Shown: piece after piece, positions 5,907 to 10,162 of the stretch
Numbering within the stretch: the stretch's first letter is position 1
Layout: every line of letters begins with the position of its first letter
Assembly (NCBI GenBank): GCA_016840185.1
Contig: JAEOSV010000187.1
Coordinates: 1-10,162, forward strand
Source of the DNA: Candidatus Hermodarchaeota archaeon
GTDB lineage: Archaea; Asgardarchaeota; Hermodarchaeia; Hermodarchaeales; Hermodarchaeaceae
Direction: 5' to 3'
Length of the DNA stretch: 10,162 nt
Position numbers and translations under genes: made by a program
The notes under the pieces: model-generated
What the model saw: the letters and a program-made list of their open reading frames with translations, nothing else
What the model was told of the DNA's origin: nothing
Database searches by the model: none

Positions 5907-7850
5907 GTGTCGAAAACTGCTTCCTCAGGTGGGACGTCGGCTGAAGGAAAGAAAAGGAAAAAACAAAAAACCTTACCCGAAAAAAGACGTCCAACCAAAA
6001 CGTGGTCTCGTGTGGCGGTTGATGCAAACTTCTTCATTCTTGCTTTTGCACAGAAACCTCAGACGTTGCATCGGTTCAAGGAAATAGCTGATCGGGTTTC
6101 CTTCAAATTATATACATCGCATCAGATTCTAAAGGAACTACGTGGTCGGCTACGCCGTCATGCTCAAAAGGTCGTTGAAGTTATCGATGTCACACAGGAA
6201 GAATTGGATACTTACATCGTTAAAGCCAAAGATGTTGTTGAGCGGGTTCCACAAGCGCCAGATTTGTCTTTGCTTATTGTGCTGAAGAAATTGAGCGAAA
6301 ACCGGCTAATTAGTTCTGATTTTCAGTTACTCCAGTCACTTCGAAGTCTTGAACCAGAAATTGAAGGTTTGATGGGGAGTGCGTTCCTGCTCCATCTTCT
6401 TGAGCGGAGTCATGATAACGTAGAGGATACAACATTTCTCGAAGAAATTCGTGAACGTGTTCTTCATACTGAAATCAAATATAGTATCACCAGGCGCAGC
6501 GTATATGATCCCACTGCACGTATAAAGCTCATCGAAAACCAGGCGTTTCAGGTTGTACGTTCACTTCGAGGTCCTCGTATCGCTGAAGAAGACCTTGTGG
6601 GCATGACAGACCAAGAAGCCTTAGGGCTTCTCAATTTTCTCCAAGAACTGCGACTTAATTATGGCAATTATGTAAATAAAATTCAAGAACAGAACTATCG
6701 AGAAGTCTTAGATGAAATTAGTGACGCGCATGAGGAGCTTTACAACCACTTAGTCCTTCTCTCTTGGGAACTTTCAGCCACTGCACATCGGAAACTGATT
6801 CGACAAATCGCTCCCGATTTAGTTCTTCTCAATTATCTCTCTGCTCTTTGTTACCTGCACCTTGGGGAAAGGGGTGATCTTGAGAAATCCAAACAGGCCA
6901 TAGAAGAGAGTAATCGAATACTCCTCAGTGTCCGCCCCGACACAGAAAATTATCGACGACTAATGGTTATGACACACATTCTCCGTATCACCATAAATTT
7001 GCTCTTAGAAGATTTCGAATCCGCAACCATGTATTTCACGATATTTGCTCGAAAAATCCAAGAATGGGGTTTTGTAAATGAGCAAGCCACAGCTCAAGCT
7101 CTCTATCTAGCACTCTTGGTTATCCGTGGAGAAATAACCTCGACAGAATTCCCAGCGATAACCGATCCGGAAGAGGTTATTCGGTTTCTCATCGATCTTT
7201 CATCGATTTATTTTGCTATTCGACGATTTGAAGAGGCTTGGAAATTATTAGACCAGATACTTCTCATCATTCAATACTTTGGATTATTTGAGATTCTTGA
7301 ACCGGTTCTTCAAAGAATGATTCTTGTTTACTACGCCGAAGGTCAACAAAGAAAAGACGAATTTGAGGAAACATCTACCCAGCTCCTTCAATGGCTTCAA
7401 GAATACCAATTCGATACGACTTCAGTGGAAGCTCTAAAATCTGAACTCGCTGAAACGGCGGAAGCCCCCTCCGAACACTTCACCGACAAAAGTCTTGCTT
7501 CTGACAAACTCCACGCGGATTTGCAAGATTGGTTGACGGTCATTGACCGTGTGGATACCGTGCTCCTTCAAGGGAGTATTCTCATTTGTCGGAGCCGCTC
7601 ACTAACATGGAATATTGCCCTGCTAATCCAGGGAGTTCTCCAAGATGAGAAAGCTAAGGGCGGTGAACAAGTGAAATTAAGCGAAGGAAAATTCCGGGTT
7701 ACCGATCCACCGCCTAGCCTAAAAGATCGATATAGAATCTTTGCTTTAATTCATTCAGATCCCACCGGAAGCAGCCGCATTGTTGTCCGTGGAGGTCAAG
7801 GCTTACGCCTTCTTGAGTTAGGCACACTCCTTGATGATAGCATCTACTAA
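5907..7850 (+). CDS. PIN-domain protein with long helical-repeat region, adjacent to Bax1
   Basis: Probable ribonuclease or structure-specific nuclease scaffold; exact role unknown. After a basic tail (KKRKKQK, about 15-21), residues 35-165 form a PIN domain with the expected acids: D39 in VAVDANFF, E77 in KELRG, D119 in APDLSLL and D138 in SSDFQLL. Residues about 180-500 are almost entirely helical, with paired helices reminiscent of TPR-type repeats (for example near 300-345 and 430-480), suited to protein binding. A separate C-terminal domain starts near 540 and carries TWNIALLIQGVLQ, which resembles a segment of Bax1. The start is GTG with AAGGAG 8 bases upstream. Bax1 follows after 8 bases, so the two are very likely co-transcribed and may act together with XPB. 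The PIN call is fairly sure, the TPR call less so. Confidence 0.75.
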   Translation: MSKTASSGGTSAEGKKRKKQKTLPEKRRPTKTWSRVAVDANFFILAFAQKPQTLHRFKEIADRVSFKLYTSHQILKELRGRLRRHAQKVVEVIDVTQEELDTYIVKAKDVVERVPQAPDLSLLIVLKKLSENRLISSDFQLLQSLRSLEPEIEGLMGSAFLLHLLERSHDNVEDTTFLEEIRERVLHTEIKYSITRRSVYDPTARIKLIENQAFQVVRSLRGPRIAEEDLVGMTDQEALGLLNFLQELRLNYGNYVNKIQEQNYREVLDEISDAHEELYNHLVLLSWELSATAHRKLIRQIAPDLVLLNYLSALCYLHLGERGDLEKSKQAIEESNRILLSVRPDTENYRRLMVMTHILRITINLLLEDFESATMYFTIFARKIQEWGFVNEQATAQALYLALLVIRGEITSTEFPAITDPEEVIRFLIDLSSIYFAIRRFEEAWKLLDQILLIIQYFGLFEILEPVLQRMILVYYAEGQQRKDEFEETSTQLLQWLQEYQFDTTSVEALKSELAETAEAPSEHFTDKSLASDKLHADLQDWLTVIDRVDTVLLQGSILICRSRSLTWNIALLIQGVLQDEKAKGGEQVKLSEGKFRVTDPPPSLKDRYRIFALIHSDPTGSSRIVVRGGQGLRLLELGTLLDDSIY

Positions 7851-7858
7851 CAAAAACA

Positions 7859-9154
7859 ATGGGGACAGTACCTGTGGTGTTGCGACTGCAATATCTCAAA
7901 TACCAGATAAAAGGATCCAATCTACTGCCCTATTTTCTATATCATCCGAAAGACCAAGCACTTCCTCAACGACTTATCGACCATCTTGAAACGCATCTCG
8001 GAAAAATCCGTGGAAAAATCGATTTAGACACTCCACTAACCTGGGCTCCCGATAACCGTGTCATCCGTGCGCTTTTCGCCACATTATTCCGACGATTCTA
8101 CTCATTTTCTCCCCAGCTTCTTACTGACTTACTCGATACATCCCAAATTACCGGGCTCCGTCGACAGGGAATCGATTCCCTAGAAGATTTTCGTCTCTGG
8201 TTTTGGCAATATGTTCAAAACAATTATGGTGGGTTCTACTTGCGCACTAAACGGAACGAAGTTTTCACCAAAGTTGCTGAAACACTCAGACTCTCACCTG
8301 AGACTGTCGAAAAATTACTCACGGCTCATCGTGAGGACCAAATGCTTCTTCAACGAAGTAATTCTACTGTGTCAGCCGAAGGGATGGTAGGCGGTTACAA
8401 CTATGAGATTATAGAAACACTACTTTACAACAGCGATTCGGTAACCCTTCTAATCCGTGGAACAAGCCTTGGAGCCACGGCACGAGCCTTACTGAAATAT
8501 ACAAAACGATACGGTGTCTTGGTTGACCTTGAATCAGTGAACTCCGGTTTGCGTGCATCGATTGCTGGTCCCCGAGTATTTTTCGGACGCGCCTCTTCCT
8601 TCGGGTGGAATATCGCTCAGGTAATCAGCGGCCTTCTTCAAGAAGCACCAACACTGGGTATTGAACTGGAAACTATCTCGATAGATGTGATTCTGCGAGA
8701 TCGTCAGTTCTCGGTCAAGCTGGATTCGAAAACCCTCCCACTTATCATACCTCCAAAACCAACACGATCATCCGAGGCCTTCCTTGATTCCAAAGTAGAG
8801 AAACAATTCTATTGGAGTTGGCATAACAACAAATTTCGTGGCTGGGACATCATTCGTGAACCTGAAGCTTTCATTTTCGGATCACATTTGATCATACCCG
8901 ATTTCGCCCTCGTCAAAGGGGAAACCCGGGTTCTATTGGAAATAATTGGATATTGGCGTGAAGAATACACCCAAAAGAAACGCGCCCAATTAGACCTTCT
9001 GAAGCAACATGGATTAGAACTAATGATTCTTCTTGTTGACACTAAACACCGAAAGACATTTACAAAATCTCCCTACCCCGTCGTTTTCTATCGTGCACGA
9101 GCCAAACGCTATGAAATTCCATACGGTAAAATTCTGAAAGCCCTTCCTCCTTAA
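7859..9154 (+). CDS. bax1: Bax1, XPB-partner structure-specific nuclease (DUF790)
   Basis: In archaea Bax1 binds XPB and cuts DNA near the single/double-strand junction that XPB opens. The 431 residues match the family from end to end: an N-terminal domain beginning VLRLQYLKYQIKGSNLLPYFL; a middle part with the conserved block YNYEIIETLLYNSDSVTLLI and the AGP-(x)n-WNIAQVISGLL segment (236-260); then the PD-(D/E)XK nuclease core with E314 (SKVEKQF), D348 (IIPDFAL) and E361 in LLEIIGYW. As is usual in this family, GYW follows the acid instead of the textbook lysine, and lysines come in TQKKR. The ATG lies 8 bases after the PIN gene stop with no clear ribosome site, which suggests coupled translation. 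In other archaea bax1 usually adjoins xpb; here the PIN gene and the reversed membrane gene lie between them. Confidence 0.92.
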   Translation: MGTVPVVLRLQYLKYQIKGSNLLPYFLYHPKDQALPQRLIDHLETHLGKIRGKIDLDTPLTWAPDNRVIRALFATLFRRFYSFSPQLLTDLLDTSQITGLRRQGIDSLEDFRLWFWQYVQNNYGGFYLRTKRNEVFTKVAETLRLSPETVEKLLTAHREDQMLLQRSNSTVSAEGMVGGYNYEIIETLLYNSDSVTLLIRGTSLGATARALLKYTKRYGVLVDLESVNSGLRASIAGPRVFFGRASSFGWNIAQVISGLLQEAPTLGIELETISIDVILRDRQFSVKLDSKTLPLIIPPKPTRSSEAFLDSKVEKQFYWSWHNNKFRGWDIIREPEAFIFGSHLIIPDFALVKGETRVLLEIIGYWREEYTQKKRAQLDLLKQHGLELMILLVDTKHRKTFTKSPYPVVFYRARAKRYEIPYGKILKALPP

Positions 9155-9375
9155 TCTTCCTGGTCAATACTTCCCGTTTGCAGATTCTGATTATCCGCAG
9201 GTAAACGGATATTTTAAATAGTGAATGAATAACTGGATGCTTCAGCGAGAACACGGATGGGCTGATGCCTTGGAATTTCGTCAATCATAATCAAGTATTG
9301 TTCTTTCTACTCCCCTAGTTTTATCCCTTCATCAGCCCCTTACAATGTTAATGTGCAATACAGGATGGAGGACCA
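9155..9375 (+). promoter_or_regulatory. Spacer between bax1 and pheS with pheS promoter candidate
   Basis: AGTTTTATC near 9317-9325 is placed to be the pheS TATA box, with a start around 9348 and a leader of about 28 bases. GGAGG at 9367-9371 is the ribosome site, 4 bases before the ATG. An AT-rich stretch, ATATTTTAAATAG near 9209-9221, looks like a stronger TATA box but is about 155 bases from pheS; it may be chance or mark a short transcript. The pyrimidine-rich run near 9297-9315 could help end bax1 transcription. Confidence 0.35.
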
Positions 9376-10162
9376 ATGAAATACAGAATCTCGGAAAAAG
9401 CTCGACAAATCTTGAACCATCTTAGGGCTACCGCACGTCCCATTGCTCCCAAATCAATTGCGACGGCCTTAGCTCTAAACGATAACACCGTCCAGAGTCT
9501 TCTTGTTAATCTTCGTCACCGAAAACTCATCAAAGATTACGAGACTTCAACAATCCAGTTTTATCAGCTTACACCAGAAGGACAGCTCTTTGCGGAGAAG
9601 GGATTGCCCGAGGTTCGATTAGTTCAACTCTTGGCAAAATGGAGTGGAGAAGCCTCCGTGACCTCTCTTGAAAAGGATAATGCCTTAGATTCCGCTGAAC
9701 AACAGCTTGCCCTCGGATGGGCTCGACGTAATGGTTGGATCACCATCTCCAAACGTGGAGATGAAACCTGGATGCACATGTCACTTACAGCAGTAGATGC
9801 TTCAACTAACCATCCATTGCAACTCGCCTTGAATACGGCAGCAAAAACAGGACAATTACACCGGGACCAAGTCAACTTTGATGCAAAAACGTGGAAAATA
9901 ATCACACGTGATTTTGAAAAGCGCCAACTTGCTGAACTAGTTTCACAACAGATGGTGACTGTAATAATTACTCCAGAAGGAAACCGCGCCCTCGATTTAT
10001 CCACCCTTCAAAAAGATATGATTCAAGACCTTACTCCTTCAATATTAAAATCGGGGCAATGGCAAGATAGAGATTTTCTACCGTATAATCTTCGGGCACC
10101 AACATCTCCAGTCTATCCCGGAAAGAAACATCCTTATATTGAATTCATTGATCGGGTTCGAC
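9376..10162 (+). CDS. pheS: Phenylalanyl-tRNA synthetase alpha chain, 5' part
   Basis: Catalytic chain of the heterotetrameric PheRS, which charges tRNA-Phe. The first 262 residues are present and the frame is still open at the window end. The long N-terminal extension is typical of archaeal and eukaryotic alpha chains: a first winged helix (residues 1-75, with PKSIATALALNDNTVQSLLV as its helix-turn-helix), a second (about 90-140) and a third (about 155-205) ending TPEGNRALDL; these domains contact tRNA. The linker FLPYNLRAPTSPVYPGKKHP and the following YIEFIDRVR lead into class II motif 1. Motifs 2 and 3 lie beyond the window. The start ATG has GGAGG 4 bases upstream. The beta-chain gene is not visible here. 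Confidence 0.9.
   Translation, partial: MKYRISEKARQILNHLRATARPIAPKSIATALALNDNTVQSLLVNLRHRKLIKDYETSTIQFYQLTPEGQLFAEKGLPEVRLVQLLAKWSGEASVTSLEKDNALDSAEQQLALGWARRNGWITISKRGDETWMHMSLTAVDASTNHPLQLALNTAAKTGQLHRDQVNFDAKTWKIITRDFEKRQLAELVSQQMVTVIITPEGNRALDLSTLQKDMIQDLTPSILKSGQWQDRDFLPYNLRAPTSPVYPGKKHPYIEFIDRVR

Noticed and set aside
9060..9284. Minus-strand frame of 74 codons over the bax1 end
   Set aside because: It overlaps a confident gene and has no domain signal or ribosome site.
9225..9290. Micro-ORF of 21 codons (MNNWMLQREHGWADALEFRQ...) between bax1 and pheS
   Set aside because: The only TATA-like sequence is about 10 bases upstream, too close, and there is no ribosome site; nothing distinguishes it from chance.
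1..10162. CRISPR array or other regularly spaced repeats
   Set aside because: No repeated unit of 20-40 bases with regular spacing was seen anywhere in the window.

Overview
The window looks like chromosomal DNA from an archaeon, most likely an Asgard (Promethearchaeota) lineage; a Heimdallarchaeia-like member is a guess. The evidence is an archaeal-type PheRS alpha chain with stacked N-terminal winged helices, an XPB helicase with its archaeal partner nuclease Bax1, Shine-Dalgarno-led genes with GTG/TTG starts, and two proteins of eukaryote-like build: a longin-like domain fused to a winged helix, and a MIT-like domain fused to a degenerate PLD-like domain. No ribosomal RNA or marker phylogeny is available here, so the class stays open.

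Layout. Positions 1-650 hold the 3' part of an asparaginyl-tRNA synthetase. Positions 753-1427 hold the longin-winged helix gene, which converges on the MIT-PLD gene (2248-1424, minus) so tightly that both stop codons lie in one TTAA. Positions about 2339-3735 are a tnpB-only IS200/IS605-group element, richer in C than its surroundings, with a predicted omega-RNA over its 3' end. Next comes XPB (3796-5439), with a TTG start just downstream of the element. A small four-helix membrane protein (5804-5460, minus) separates XPB from a two-gene unit: a PIN nuclease-like/helical-repeat protein (5907-7850) and Bax1 (7859-9154), 8 bases apart. The last gene (9376 onward) is the 5' part of pheS, cut by the window end.

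How the genes may work together. XPB and Bax1 form the known archaeal helicase-nuclease pair (DNA unwinding plus structure-specific cutting). The PIN protein is placed to be a third partner, and a short stretch near its C-terminus resembles a segment of Bax1 itself; this is the most interesting lead in the repair part. The longin and MIT-PLD genes hint at a membrane-trafficking/ESCRT-like theme, because MIT plus an inactive PLD fold is the architecture of human MITD1. The two synthetase genes at the edges are housekeeping. No CRISPR array, tRNA or rRNA was seen.
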